Shown here: piece after piece, positions 1 through 10,140 of the stretch
Layout of the letters: the number at the start of each line of letters is the position of its first letter
Position numbering within the stretch: position 1 is the stretch's first letter
DNA from: Sphingosinicella humi
GTDB taxonomy: Bacteria; Pseudomonadota; Alphaproteobacteria; Sphingomonadales; Sphingomonadaceae
NCBI RefSeq assembly: GCF_003129465.1
Contig: NZ_QFFF01000001.1
Location: 186,001 to 250,000, forward strand
Length of the DNA stretch: 64,000 nucleotides
Reading direction: 5' to 3'
Notes under the pieces: generated by a model
What the model was told of the DNA's origin: nothing
The model's database searches: none
Seen by the model: the letters and a program-made list of their open reading frames with translations, nothing else
Made by a program: the position numbers and the translations under genes

Positions 1-333
1 CGGCACAAGAAGGACGCGCCCTCCGGCACCGGCCTCCTCCTCGGCCGGGCGGCGGCCGAAGGGCGCGGCGTCGATCTCGACGCCGTCGCCGATCGCGGAC
101 GCGACGGAATGGGCGAACGCGAGGCCGGCCGCATCGGCTTCGCGGCGCTGCGCGGCGGATCGGTCGCTGGCGATCACCATGTGATCTTCGCGGGCGACGG
201 CGAGCGCATCGAGCTCGGCCATCGCGCCGAAAGCCGCGCCATCTTCGCTCAGGGCGCCATCCGCGCCGCCCTCTGGCTCGCGGGCAAGCCCGCCGGCCGC
301 TACAGCATGAACGACGTTCTCGGGCTTAAATGA
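1..333 (+). CDS. dapB: 4-hydroxy-tetrahydrodipicolinate reductase, C-terminal part (cut by window edge)
   Basis: Open from the first base, so the N-terminal NAD(P)H-binding domain lies outside the window. The visible 110 residues begin at [11 protein letters not shown], the DapB active-site signature (catalytic His/Lys followed by the DAPSGT substrate loop), and end with the usual SMNDVLGLK tail. DapB reduces hydroxytetrahydrodipicolinate in cytoplasmic lysine and meso-diaminopimelate synthesis. Its TGA overlaps the ATG of the permease gene by 4 nt, so it is probably the first visible gene of an operon ending with nth. Confidence 0.95.
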   Translation, partial: RHKKDAPSGTGLLLGRAAAEGRGVDLDAVADRGRDGMGEREAGRIGFAALRGGSVAGDHHVIFAGDGERIELGHRAESRAIFAQGAIRAALWLAGKPAGRYSMNDVLGLK

Positions 334-1682
334 ACGAATCCCCAGCGCCGATCATTCGGGAGGGCCTGGAGCGGCGGCTCGGCCTGTTCGACGTGACGAT
401 GCTCGTCATGGGCGGCATCATCGGCGCCGGCATCTTCGTCAACCCGGCCGAGGTGGCGCGCCATGTCGACACGCCTTTCCTCATCGTCGGCTTGTGGCTG
501 CTGGGCGGCCTCGTCGCGCTGGCGGCCGCCTTCGTCTATGCCGAGCTCGCCGCGCGGCGGCCGGAGGTGGGCGGGCAATATGCCTATCTGCGCGACGCCT
601 ACGGCCCGACGCCGGCCTTCCTCTATGGCTGGTCGCTGCTGCTCGTCATCCAGTCGGGCGGAATGGCCGCGGTCGCCATCACCTTCGCCCGCTATTTCCT
701 GGAGTTCACCCAGCTGCCGCTCGCTCCGGCCGCGGTCGCCGCGATGGCGCTGCTGCTGCTGACCGCGATCAACTGCCTCGGGGTGCGGGCGGGTGCGACA
801 GTGCAGAGCGGGCTGATGGTCCTGAAGCTGCTCGCCATCGCCGCGCTGGTCCTCGGCGGCTGGTGGTTCGCGACGGCTCACCCCGACATCACGCGGCCGC
901 CGGCAGCTCCGGAGCCGATCTCGCTTGGCACGCTCGCCGCGATCGGCGCGGCCATGACTCCGGTCATGTTCGCTTATGGCGGCTGGCAGACGTCGGGCTT
1001 CGTCGCCGGCGAGATGCGCAACCCCGGCCGCGACCTCGGGCGCGGTCTGCTGCTCGGGGTCACCGGGGTCGTGCTGCTCTACACCGCCGTCGCGTTCGTC
1101 TGCGTCTATGCGCTCGGCCCCGCCGGTCTCGCCCAGTCCGCGACGCCGGCCACCGACGCGATGCGGCTGGCGATCGGCGAGCAGGGCGCCACCCTCGTCG
1201 CGCTCGGTATCGCCATCTCTACCCTCGGCTTCCTGAGCCAAGGGATGCTGACCACGCCGCGCGTCTATTTCGCCATGGCGGAGGACGGCCTCTTCTTCGA
1301 CCAGATCGCGAAGGTCAGCCGCCGCACCCACGTTCCCGTCTACGCCATTCTGCTGCAGGGCGTGGCCGCCACCATCGTCGCCCTTTCCGGCACCTACGGC
1401 CAGATATTGAGCTATGTCGTCTCGGTCGACTTCATCTGGTTCGCCCTCACCGGCGCGGCCTTGTTCATATTCCGGCGGCGCGACGGGGAAGCGGGACAAG
1501 GCTTCCGCGTGCCCGGCCATCCCATCACCACCGGCTTCTTCGTCGTCGCCTGCGCCCTGGTGGTGGCCGCTACCGTCTTCAACCATCCGATCAACAGCGC
1601 GATCGGCTTCCTGATCCTCCTGGCCGGCATCCCCGCCTGCCGCTACTGGCAGCGCCGGAAGAGCGGGAAGGAAGGGGCATGA
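330..1682 (+). CDS. APC-superfamily amino acid permease
   Basis: A 450-residue polytopic inner-membrane protein with about 12 hydrophobic segments. The first contains [14 protein letters not shown], the glycine-rich APC motif for unwound-helix substrate binding. It probably imports an amino acid by proton symport or exchange; the substrate cannot be told from sequence. The start overlaps the dapB stop and the stop overlaps the aminotransferase start (ATGA at both ends), so translation is probably coupled. The pairing with an aminotransferase suggests uptake and transamination of the same amino acid; that is inference. Confidence 0.9.
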   Translation: MNESPAPIIREGLERRLGLFDVTMLVMGGIIGAGIFVNPAEVARHVDTPFLIVGLWLLGGLVALAAAFVYAELAARRPEVGGQYAYLRDAYGPTPAFLYGWSLLLVIQSGGMAAVAITFARYFLEFTQLPLAPAAVAAMALLLLTAINCLGVRAGATVQSGLMVLKLLAIAALVLGGWWFATAHPDITRPPAAPEPISLGTLAAIGAAMTPVMFAYGGWQTSGFVAGEMRNPGRDLGRGLLLGVTGVVLLYTAVAFVCVYALGPAGLAQSATPATDAMRLAIGEQGATLVALGIAISTLGFLSQGMLTTPRVYFAMAEDGLFFDQIAKVSRRTHVPVYAILLQGVAATIVALSGTYGQILSYVVSVDFIWFALTGAALFIFRRRDGEAGQGFRVPGHPITTGFFVVACALVVAATVFNHPINSAIGFLILLAGIPACRYWQRRKSGKEGA

Positions 1683-2763
1683 GGGAAGACCGGCGCCTGA
1701 TGCGCTCGGAATATATGCATTGGGCGAAGAACCAGCCGCCGGCGGGCTTCCCGCTTTCGTCGAGCGAGGTACCGTCCTGTCGCCTCGACCGCCTCTCCCT
1801 TTCCATCGCCGACCTGGAGCTGGACGGCAAAAGCTATCACCGATACCCGCCCTTGAGGCAGGCGATCGGCGACCAATACGGCGTGCCGATCGAGCGGATC
1901 GTGACCGCCGACGGCACCTCCATGGCCAATTTCCTTGCCCTCTCCGCCCTGGTCGCCCCGGGCGACGAGGTCTTGGTCGAGCATCCGGTCTACGAACCTC
2001 TCCTCGCCACCGCCCGCTTTCTCGGCGCCCAGATCACCCGCTTCGTCCGATCCCCGGAGAACGGCTTTCGTCTCGACCCCGACGCCGTGGAGCGGTCGCT
2101 GACGCCCGACACGCGCCTCATCATCCTCGCCAATCTCCATAATCCTTCGAGCGCCTATGCCGATGCGGACACGCTTCGGCGCGTGGGAAAACTGGCGGCG
2201 CGGGTCGGCGCGCCGGTGCTGATCGACGAAGTCTATCTCGACGCCGCCACGGATCCTGCGGCGCGGTCCGCCCATCATCTCGGCGATCAGTTCGTCTGCA
2301 CCAGCAGCCTCACCAAGGTCTACGGCCTCTCCGGCCTTCGCTGCGGCTGGATATTCGCCGCGCCGCCGCTGGCCGAAGCGATGTGGCGCCTCAACGAGCT
2401 GTTCGGCGTGGCGCAGGCGCATGCCGCCGAGCGCCTCTCCTGCATCGCCTTCGAGCATCTGGACGAGCTGACCGGCGGCAATGCGGCGTTGCTGGAGCGC
2501 AACCGCGGCCTCTATAACGCCTTCCTCGCCGGCCGCGACGATCTCGACGGAACGCCCATGACGGAGGGAATCACTGCCTTCCCCCGCTGGCGCGGCGGCG
2601 ACGTCGAGCCGCTCCGCGCCCTGCTGCGCTCGGACTATGACACCGCGATCGTGCCTGGCCGCTGGTTCGAGATGCCCGACCGTTTCCGCCTCGGCGTCGG
2701 CAGTCCGACTCCCCTGCTGGAAGAAGGCCTCGCCCGCCTCGGCGCGGCGCTGGATCGCCTCAG

Positions 2764-2767
<4 letters not shown>
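1679..2767 (+). CDS. Class I/II PLP-dependent aminotransferase
   Basis: Encodes 362 residues in fold-type I aminotransferase order: substrate-loop region, ADGTSMANF cofactor loop, NLHNPSSAY (NPxxP-like) near the middle, DEVYLD with the pyridine-N aspartate, and SSLTKVYGLSG with the Schiff-base lysine near residue 213. The start at 1679 overlaps the permease stop as ATGA; an in-frame ATG at 1700 (MRSEYMHWAK) is an alternative and matches where homologues commonly begin. The reading frame stays open far upstream, but that part is a shadow of the permease gene. Amino donor and acceptor are unknown. Confidence 0.9.
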
Positions 2768-3531
<764 letters not shown>

Positions 3532-3926
3532 CCTTCGTCCTTCGCGGAAATCAGCTCTGCACCCAGACGCGCTATCTGCTGGTCAAGCAGCAGCGCACCC
3601 AGCTTGTCGAGCGGCGGCAAGGAACAGCGCGGGGAGCTATCCACGCAAGACGTTCGGGGCGCAAGCGCGGCCGTCTCAGCCTAGACGTCGGCGCCCTCGA
3701 AGAGCGTAGCGCAGGTTGCCCGCTTGTGCATGAGCGACGCCTTCGCTCGGCGGAGGGAGTGAGTTCCATACTCATGTGCGCTTGGTGCCAATCGCCGAGA
3801 CCAAACCCTCGGTGAGGCGCGCGTATGCGCGCCCGCCCACAGCATAGGCCCGCGCAGCCTCGGGCTGTTGCCGCGCACTCCCCCTATCCCTGCTTCCGTA
3901 ACAATTCCCTCTCGACAGCCAGGTCC
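3532..3926 (+). other. Gene-free stretch between tRNA-Arg and the TonB-receptor promoter
   Basis: No convincing gene. One frame near 3556-3600 reads TRYLLVKQQRTQLVERRQ, which weakly resembles the internal (T/R)RxLLVRQRTQLIN segment of IS110-family transposases. The resemblance ends after about 20 residues, so it may be a decayed insertion beside the tRNA or chance. The long upstream extension of the receptor frame (from 3825) has no signal peptide or ribosome-binding site and was rejected as coding. Confidence 0.4.
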
Positions 3927-3955
3927 GTATATTGGATACAGGATTCTGTATACAG
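3927..3955 (+). promoter_or_regulatory. Candidate GntR/FCD operator upstream of the TonB-dependent receptor
   Basis: Holds GTATATTGGATACA (3927-3940), immediately followed by the 10-bp perfect palindrome CTGTATACAG (3946-3955). The first motif matches, with one T/C change, the motif in front of the S9 peptidase gene (10101-10114). TATATT at 3928-3933 could be a -10 box, so a bound repressor would occlude the promoter. The obvious candidate regulator is the GntR protein encoded at 7027-7698. Confidence 0.6.
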
Positions 3956-3986
3956 TCTACACAACAATTACAGAGGGGATGGTTTA

Positions 3987-6890
3987 ATGAGGAAAATGCC
4001 CAATCACCGTACGCTCAGGCTGGCGCTGCTCGGATCGATCAGCCTGTTTGCGGCCGGGGGACCGGCGTTCGCCGCGCAGGCGGCGGAGGAGACGGACGAA
4101 GCAGCCGCCGAGACCAGCGCGATCGTCGTCACCGGCTCCCGCATCGCCCGCACCGGCATCGATGCACCGACGCCCACCGTGTCGGTCGGCGCCGAGGACA
4201 TCGAATCCGGCGGGGTCACCAACGTCGTCGATCTCTTGAACGAGCTGCCCCAGATCTCGACCGGCTTATCCAACGCCAACACCAGCTTCAGCTTCGGCAA
4301 TGTCGGCCTCAACCAGATCGACCTGCGCAACTTGGGCGTGCGCCGCACGCTCACCCTAGTTGACGGCCGCCGCCGCGCCGGCACACCCGACGACTCGAAC
4401 TTCCTCGCCTTCGACCTCAGCAACATCCCGACGGCGCTCATCCAGCGCGTCGAGGTGCAGACGGGCGGCACCTCTGCCGTCTACGGCGCCGATGCGGTCG
4501 CCGGCGTCGTCAACATCATCCTGCGCGACGATTTCGAGGGGATGGAGGCGTTTGGCCAGTACGGCATCACCGGCGAGGGCGATTATCACACCGCCACTTA
4601 TGGCGTGACCGTCGGCGCCAATTACGACCGCGGCAATGCCGTCCTCCACGTCAGCCGCAGCGAGAACGGTCTCATCACTCGCGGCGAGCGCGACCAGGCC
4701 TTTCCCTTCGCCTTCGTTTCCAATCCGGCCAATACCGGCCCTGACGACGGCATCCCCGCGCGCATCCCGCGCGACGATCTGCGCTTCGCCTATTTCGGCC
4801 TGCCCAACCTCACCTCATATCTGCCGTTCGGTCCCAACGGGGCGTGGACCGACGTTATCTTCGATCCGGCGCTCCAGACCTTTCGCCCGCTGGCGGCCGG
4901 CCCAGACGGCGTGATCGACGGCACCTATTCGGCCGGCGAGGGCGGCACCCAGGCGGCAGACACCCGCGTCGCGCCGCTGAAGCGCACCAACATATACGCC
5001 AAGGCGGATTACGACCTCACCAACGACCTCACCTTCTTCACCGAGGCGATGTTTTCCGACACCAAGGCGGTCGACCGGATCGGCGCCGTCTTCGATTCCT
5101 GGAGCACCTTCGTCAGCATCGACAATCCGTTCATGCCGGAGGCCGTCCGCCAAGGCCTGATCGCGGCCGGCGAGGATTCCTTCGGCTATGCCCGCGAACA
5201 TGCCGAATTCGGCATGCGCACCAGCAAGATCCACCGGCAATATTACAGCGTCTCCGCGGGCTTCGAAGGAACGATCGCCGACAATTGGAACTGGTCGGTC
5301 GTCGGCGACTATGGCCAGTCGAGCACCAGCAACCGGCAGCTCAATGATCGCATCGACGAGCGCTGGTTCGCCGCGTCGGATGCCATCCGCGATCCCGTCA
5401 CCGGCCAGATCGTCTGTCGCAGCGCCGAGGCGCGGGCGGCGGGCTGCGTTCCGGTCAACGTCTTCGGTCAAGGGACGATCTCGCCGGCGGCCGTCGACTG
5501 GATCAGCGCCGATCACACGTCCGTCACCGACACCAGCCAATTCCTCGCCCAGGCGCTCGTCGCCGGCGACCTGTTCGAACTGCCCGCCGGCGCGGTCAAG
5601 GTTTCGGCCGGCGCCGAGTACCGCAAGGAATCGCTCGACTTCAAACCGTCCTACGTCTGGGAGCATGCGACCGGCTTCTTCGCCAGCCAGTTCTCGCCCG
5701 TCGACGAATCGAACGACGTGCGCGAAGCCTTTGCCGAGGTGCTCGTCCCCGTCCTGCGCGACCAGCCCTTTGCTCACTCGCTGGAGCTCGAAGGCGCCTA
5801 CCGCGTCTCCGACTATCAGCGCGCTGGCACGGTCGACAGCTGGAAGCTGGCCGGCTCCTGGGCGCCGGTCCGCGACGTCCGCTTCCGCGTGACCAAGGCG
5901 AAGGCGGTTCGCGCGCCCTCGCTCGGTGAATTGTTCGATCCGGGCAGCCGCGGCGCGACCGGTCTCGTCGATCCCTGCGATCCGCTAGCGCTCGACGCCG
6001 GCTCCTCGTCACGCCGGGACAACTGTCTCGCGCTCGGGCTTGATCCGGTGACGTTCGATCCGAACACCCGCCGCATGACCACCCTGCTCTTCACCACGGG
6101 CAATCCGAACCTCGATGTCGAGGAGGGCGATACCTGGACGGCGGGCGTGGTCGTGGCGCCGCGCTGGATACCCGGCCTCTCCTTCTCGGCCGACTGGTAC
6201 CGCATCAAGCTCGACGGCGGCATCGCCCGCATCGGCGCCCAGCAGACGGCCGACAATTGCGTCGACCTGCCCAGCCTCGACAACCAGTTCTGCGATTTCG
6301 TGACGCGCGGCCCCGGCGGCGACATTATCGAGGTCAAGGATTCCTACGTGAACGCCTCGTCCTTCGAGGTGGAGGGCATCGACTTCGAGCTGGCCTACCG
6401 GGCGCGTCTCAGCGACCTGTTCGGCGGCGACGGCGATCTCGGCAGCCTCAGCCTGCGCGGCCTCGCCTCGTACCTCAAGGACAATATCTTCGTCGATCGC
6501 GATCTCGTGACCGGCGAGGAGACGGCCTTTGACGACGCCGGTGAGGCGGACAATCCCAAGTTCCGGGCGGTCCTCAACGCAACCTACCTGAACGGGCCGT
6601 TCCGCCTGTCGTGGCAGAGCCGCTATGTCGATGGTACCGTCACCAACAACGATTTGGCCGATCCGGCCGAGGATGTGGGCGAATTCTACCACATCCCCTC
6701 GGTTTGGTATCACGACATGTCGATCGGCTATGACGGGATCGAGAATCTCAGCCTCTATGGCGGCGTCAACAATCTGTTCGACACCGGCCCGCGCTACCAT
6801 CCGTTCACCTATCGCGGCACGTCCGCCTATGACGACGTGGTCGGCCGCTTCTTCTATGTCGGCGCGAAGCTCCGCTTCGGCCGCGACTGA
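3987..6890 (+). CDS. TonB-dependent outer-membrane receptor
   Basis: Encodes 967 residues: a signal peptide (LALLGSISLFAAGGPAFAAQ), a TonB-box-like AIVVTGSRIAR near residue 48, a plug domain (QISTGLSNAN, LRNLGVRRTLTLVDGRR, GTSAVYGADAVAGVVNI), and a 22-strand-type barrel ending FFYVGAKLRF with the usual terminal aromatic. No N-terminal STN signalling domain is present. The start at 3987 has AGAGGGG about 8 nt upstream. This plug type, with DLRNLGxxRTL and VYGADAVAGV, is a large sphingomonad/Caulobacter group whose substrates are mostly unknown. The neighbouring regulator and exported peptidase, plus the shared operator, suggest peptide or amino-acid-derived ligands (inference). Confidence 0.95.
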   Translation: MRKMPNHRTLRLALLGSISLFAAGGPAFAAQAAEETDEAAAETSAIVVTGSRIARTGIDAPTPTVSVGAEDIESGGVTNVVDLLNELPQISTGLSNANTSFSFGNVGLNQIDLRNLGVRRTLTLVDGRRRAGTPDDSNFLAFDLSNIPTALIQRVEVQTGGTSAVYGADAVAGVVNIILRDDFEGMEAFGQYGITGEGDYHTATYGVTVGANYDRGNAVLHVSRSENGLITRGERDQAFPFAFVSNPANTGPDDGIPARIPRDDLRFAYFGLPNLTSYLPFGPNGAWTDVIFDPALQTFRPLAAGPDGVIDGTYSAGEGGTQAADTRVAPLKRTNIYAKADYDLTNDLTFFTEAMFSDTKAVDRIGAVFDSWSTFVSIDNPFMPEAVRQGLIAAGEDSFGYAREHAEFGMRTSKIHRQYYSVSAGFEGTIADNWNWSVVGDYGQSSTSNRQLNDRIDERWFAASDAIRDPVTGQIVCRSAEARAAGCVPVNVFGQGTISPAAVDWISADHTSVTDTSQFLAQALVAGDLFELPAGAVKVSAGAEYRKESLDFKPSYVWEHATGFFASQFSPVDESNDVREAFAEVLVPVLRDQPFAHSLELEGAYRVSDYQRAGTVDSWKLAGSWAPVRDVRFRVTKAKAVRAPSLGELFDPGSRGATGLVDPCDPLALDAGSSSRRDNCLALGLDPVTFDPNTRRMTTLLFTTGNPNLDVEEGDTWTAGVVVAPRWIPGLSFSADWYRIKLDGGIARIGAQQTADNCVDLPSLDNQFCDFVTRGPGGDIIEVKDSYVNASSFEVEGIDFELAYRARLSDLFGGDGDLGSLSLRGLASYLKDNIFVDRDLVTGEETAFDDAGEADNPKFRAVLNATYLNGPFRLSWQSRYVDGTVTNNDLADPAEDVGEFYHIPSVWYHDMSIGYDGIENLSLYGGVNNLFDTGPRYHPFTYRGTSAYDDVVGRFFYVGAKLRFGRD

Positions 6891-6919
6891 TCCCCGCCTC
6901 TCTCCCGTGGGATACCACT

Positions 6920-6950
6920 GGGCGGCCCTTCGCGGGCCGCCCTTTTTTTT
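6920..6950 (+). terminator. Rho-independent terminator after the TonB receptor
   Basis: GGGCGGCCC (6920-6928) and GGGCCGCCC (6934-6942) form a 9-bp GC stem with a TTCGC loop, followed by eight T residues. It separates the receptor transcript from the regulator gene, which must therefore have its own promoter or depend on read-through. Confidence 0.93.
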
Positions 6951-7026
6951 CAGTCCCTTGCCGAGAGCCCTTCCCGCTGCCTAAGACTTGTCCGACCAAA
7001 AAAAAGAGCGGGAGAGGCAGCCGAGA

Positions 7027-7698
7027 ATGAGCAAGGTGGCAATCGAGCCGATCGAACGGGTGAGCATCGTCGATTCCATCGCCGACCGGCTGCGCGACCG
7101 CATCCTCAGCAGCGACCTTCCCGAAGGGTGCCAGCTGCGCCAGGAAGCGGTGGCCGAGGAATATTCAGTAAGCCGGATGCCGGTGCGCGAAGCGCTGCGC
7201 CAGCTCGAAGCACAAGGCCTCGTCGTCTTCCACCCCCATCGCGGGGCCGTCGTCTCCCGGCTCGAGCCAGCCGAGATCGAGGAGTTATACGATCTCCGTG
7301 CTCTCATCGAGACCGACCTCGTCCGCCGCGCGGCCCCCCTCGCCACCGCCGCCGACATCTGCGCGTCCGAGGCCGCCCTCAAGGCCTCGGAGGAGATTTA
7401 CGAGCAGCGCGACGTCGGCCGCTGGGGCGAGCTCAACTGGCGCTTCCACGAGGCGCTCTACCGACCCGCCAACCGTGCCCGCTCGCTCGGCATCGCGCAG
7501 ACGCTCAATTTCAACACCGACCGCTATATACGGCTCCAGCTTTCGCTCACTGGCCGGTCGATCGAGCGCACTAAGCAGGAGCACCGCGACCTGTTCGATG
7601 CCTATTGCACTGGCCACGGGGACAAGGCCGCCGAGCATCTCCATGCCCACCTCGTCCACGCCCGGGACGCTCTGATGAGCCGCCTGCGCGCCCGCTGA
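7027..7698 (+). CDS. GntR-family transcriptional regulator, FCD subfamily
   Basis: Encodes 223 residues. An N-terminal winged helix (about residues 10-75) has the GntR signature SVSRMPVREALRQLEAQGLV; the C-terminal all-helical FCD domain senses a small acid or amino acid, usually with a metal. ATG 7027 follows GGGAGAGGC; a TTG at 6988 in frame is less likely. It lies between a receptor and a peptidase gene whose promoters share a GTATAyTGGATACA motif, a palindrome of the type FCD regulators often bind, so it probably represses both. No copy of the motif was seen in front of its own gene. Confidence 0.92.
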   Translation: MSKVAIEPIERVSIVDSIADRLRDRILSSDLPEGCQLRQEAVAEEYSVSRMPVREALRQLEAQGLVVFHPHRGAVVSRLEPAEIEELYDLRALIETDLVRRAAPLATAADICASEAALKASEEIYEQRDVGRWGELNWRFHEALYRPANRARSLGIAQTLNFNTDRYIRLQLSLTGRSIERTKQEHRDLFDAYCTGHGDKAAEHLHAHLVHARDALMSRLRAR

Positions 7699-7718
7699 GC
7701 GGACGATCGAAGCCCTCG

Positions 7719-7754
7719 CCTATGCCATCCCCGCGAAGGCGGGAATGGCATAGG
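7719..7754. repeat. Palindromic hairpin between convergent genes
   Basis: CCTATGCCAT (7719-7728) pairs with ATGGCATAGG (7745-7754), and the inner CCCGC-GAAG-GCGGG continues the stem. It sits between the stops of the regulator and peptidase genes and could act as a bidirectional terminator. Its core resembles the CCGGCGAAAGCCGG palindromes at 31921, 34748 and 63455. Confidence 0.7.
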
Positions 7755-7757
7755 CTC

Positions 7758-10079
7758 CTATTCCTCGAACGGCCGGATTGCATAGGCGGCGGGAGGCTCG
7801 CGGCCTTGCAACGCCCGGACGAAGAAGTCCCAACGCCGCCGCTGGAAATAGGGCGAGGAATCGAGGAAGTGATCGGCGTTGGGCACGATCAGGAACTCGA
7901 AATCCTTGTTCGCCGCGATCAGCGCATCGACCAGCCTGAGCGTCGCCGCCGGCGGTACATTCTCGTCGAGCTCGCCGTGGGCGAGGAACAGCCTGCCCTT
8001 CAGCTCCTTGGCCCAGGTGACGTTGGAATTGGCATCGTAGAGCGAGCCGAGCTCCGCCCCCATCCACTGTTCGTTCCACACCGCCTTGTCGAGCCGGTTG
8101 TCGTGATTGCCCGAGGCCGACACGCCCGCCTTGTAGAAGTCCGGGCGCCGGGTCAGCGCGCGCATGACGTCATAGCCGCCGGCCGAGAAACCAAAGACAC
8201 CGACCCGCTTCAGGTCCATAGCGGGATAGCGCTCGGCCATCGCTCTTATGCCGGCGATATGATCGTCGAGGCCAACGCCGTGCAGGTTTTGGTAGGCTGG
8301 TTGCTGGAAGGCGCGCGAGCGGCCCCAGGTGCCTCGCCCATCGATCAGAACGCCGAAGAAGCCCAGCTGCGCGATCGCGTTGACGTTGGTGCGAAACCCC
8401 GCCTCGAACGACTTGGGAGTCATCACATGGTGCGGCCCGGTATAGATGTCCTCGACGACCGGGTAAGAGTGGTCCGGATCGAACGCGGCGGGACGATAGA
8501 TGGCGCCGTAGACTGGCGTCTTTCCATCAGCCGCTGTCGTCTCGAACGGCTCGGGGAAGCTGTAGCCCGCGGCAAGATAGGCACTGGCGTCCGCCCGTCC
8601 CAGTTCCATTACGATCGCGCCGTCGCTGGTCCGCCGCAGCACCGATCGGGTGGGCTCGTCGATCAGCGACATGTTGTCGACGAAGAAGCGGCCGTCAGGA
8701 GAGACCGACACGTCATGATCGAGCGGTTCGGGCGTCAGCGCCACCGGCTCGCCCCCTCCCAGCGGGATACGATAGAGACTCCTGAGATAAGGATCACGCC
8801 CCGGCTCGCGGCCGGAACCCACGACCAGCAGGGCGCCGCCTTGCCGGTCGATCCCGGCGACGCTGCGCGCCCGCCATTCGCCCGACGTCAGCTGCCGCCG
8901 CGCCCCGCTCGTCCCGTCGATCGCATAGATGTGGGCGAAGCCCGTCGGATCGGCCGTCCAGAAATGCGTGTCGGACTCTTCATCATAGTCCCAGAAGTGG
9001 CCGTAATAATCGACATAGGTGTCGGAACGGTCCTCCGACAGCAAAGAGGCCTTGCCCGTCGCAGCTTCGATCCGGAACAGCCGCATCGCCTTGTAGCCGC
9101 GCGTTTGCACCTGCCGGAACAGGGCATTGCCATCCTCGCTCCAGTCGAACCAAGGCCCGCCATAATAGAGGACCGGCTCCGCCGGCATGGCGATATCGGT
9201 CCGCCTGCCCGTTGCCGCGTCGAAGATGACCCCCGTTGCAGTCGCGGTCTCCGCATCGCCGGTGAACGGGTAGACATAGTCGAACACCCTCGGTGGGGAG
9301 CCGTCCGGCGGCGTCGACTGGACGAGCGCAAGACGCCTCGCCCCCGTCGTGTCGATCCGGTAGGTGACGAAGCGCCGCGAATCCCGCGACCATTTGACGG
9401 CCGGCGCGACCTCGGGTTCGTCCGTCCCCGCTGCGATCATCCGCTTCACGTTGACCACCGCCCGGGCATAGGGGCGCTCGGCCGATCCGTCCCGCGTCAG
9501 CCGTCGTTCCGTGCCGGTCTTGGTCGACAGGAGGTAGAGGTCATGGTCGCGCACGACGACCCGCCAGGCGCCGTCCGGCGATAGAACACCCTTCTCCTCG
9601 TCGGCCTTGCGTTCCTCGAGCGTGCCCGTCTCGGGATCGAGCGACCATTGACTATCGGCGAAGGCGAAGCGCAGCACCTTCGTCTCCTCGTTATAATCGA
9701 GCCCCTTCAGCCGCAGCACGTTCGGGGCGATCTGCTTTCCCGTCGCCTCGGCGAGCGCGACCCTGAGCGCCTCATGATCGAACAGCGGCCGCATCGCCCC
9801 GCTCGCCGCATCGACGCGCACATAATCGAAGCCCTCCGGCCGCTCGCGCTCGAACCAGAAGACCGCCCCCTCGCCCATCCAGTCCGGCCGCACGGTCATC
9901 TGGCGGACGAGCCTGCCGACGTTGCGCGGCAGCACCGCTTCGGCACGAGCATAAGCGGCGGCATCGACGCTCCCGGCAACCGGCGCGGCGGCCACCGTCG
10001 GGCCGCTCTGAGGCAACGTCGCACAGGCCGCGGTGCCCAGAAGACACGCCAGCACCACCGTTCGCCCAAACCCCCTCAT
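7758..10079 (-). CDS. Exported S9-family peptidase (dipeptidyl peptidase IV / prolyl oligopeptidase type)
   Basis: Encodes 773 residues: a hydrophobic signal sequence ending near AAC (possible lipoprotein), a DPP IV-type beta-propeller (about 80-500) and an alpha/beta-hydrolase domain with GVFGFSAGGYD (nucleophile near Ser632), an acidic residue in HGELDENVPP and the histidine in PNADHFLDS. Such enzymes cut X-Pro or related dipeptides from peptide N-termini in the periplasm or at the outer membrane. The longest frame starts at 10115, inside the operator; ATG 10079 is preferred because AAAGGG precedes it and the signal peptide follows directly. Likely co-regulated with the receptor at 3987. 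Confidence 0.9.
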   Translation of the reverse strand: MRGFGRTVVLACLLGTAACATLPQSGPTVAAAPVAGSVDAAAYARAEAVLPRNVGRLVRQMTVRPDWMGEGAVFWFERERPEGFDYVRVDAASGAMRPLFDHEALRVALAEATGKQIAPNVLRLKGLDYNEETKVLRFAFADSQWSLDPETGTLEERKADEEKGVLSPDGAWRVVVRDHDLYLLSTKTGTERRLTRDGSAERPYARAVVNVKRMIAAGTDEPEVAPAVKWSRDSRRFVTYRIDTTGARRLALVQSTPPDGSPPRVFDYVYPFTGDAETATATGVIFDAATGRRTDIAMPAEPVLYYGGPWFDWSEDGNALFRQVQTRGYKAMRLFRIEAATGKASLLSEDRSDTYVDYYGHFWDYDEESDTHFWTADPTGFAHIYAIDGTSGARRQLTSGEWRARSVAGIDRQGGALLVVGSGREPGRDPYLRSLYRIPLGGGEPVALTPEPLDHDVSVSPDGRFFVDNMSLIDEPTRSVLRRTSDGAIVMELGRADASAYLAAGYSFPEPFETTAADGKTPVYGAIYRPAAFDPDHSYPVVEDIYTGPHHVMTPKSFEAGFRTNVNAIAQLGFFGVLIDGRGTWGRSRAFQQPAYQNLHGVGLDDHIAGIRAMAERYPAMDLKRVGVFGFSAGGYDVMRALTRRPDFYKAGVSASGNHDNRLDKAVWNEQWMGAELGSLYDANSNVTWAKELKGRLFLAHGELDENVPPAATLRLVDALIAANKDFEFLIVPNADHFLDSSPYFQRRRWDFFVRALQGREPPAAYAIRPFEE

Positions 10080-10097
10080 CGCGTGCCCTTTGCTGAA

Positions 10098-10140
10098 ATT
10101 GTATACTGGATACAATCTTCAGGGACACGGCACGAGTCAA
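10098..10140 (-). promoter_or_regulatory. Promoter and candidate operator of the S9 peptidase gene
   Basis: Reading the minus strand, TTGACT (10140-10135) is a good -35 box. About 18 nt downstream lies the 19-bp perfect interrupted palindrome ATTGTATACTGGATACAAT (+ strand spelling, 10098-10116), where the -10 box must be. Its core GTATACTGGATACA matches 13 of 14 bases in the receptor promoter site at 3927-3940. Confidence 0.65.

Noticed and set aside
300-1586. A 428-codon minus-strand open frame opposite the APC permease
   Set aside because: Charged, repetitive translation with no motif; the plus strand encodes an obvious permease.
3825-3986. Extended N-terminus for the TonB receptor
   Set aside because: The extension runs through the operator and the ribosome-binding site, and the signal peptide begins at 3987.
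7605-9584. A 659-codon plus-strand open frame opposite the S9 peptidase gene
   Set aside because: High-GC antisense shadow: Arg/Asp/Gly-rich translation without any motif, while the opposite strand holds a complete S9 peptidase.
10080-10115. Longer start for the S9 peptidase (MYPVYNF...)
   Set aside because: It would be encoded by the operator palindrome; ATG 10079 has an AAAGGG site and starts the signal peptide.
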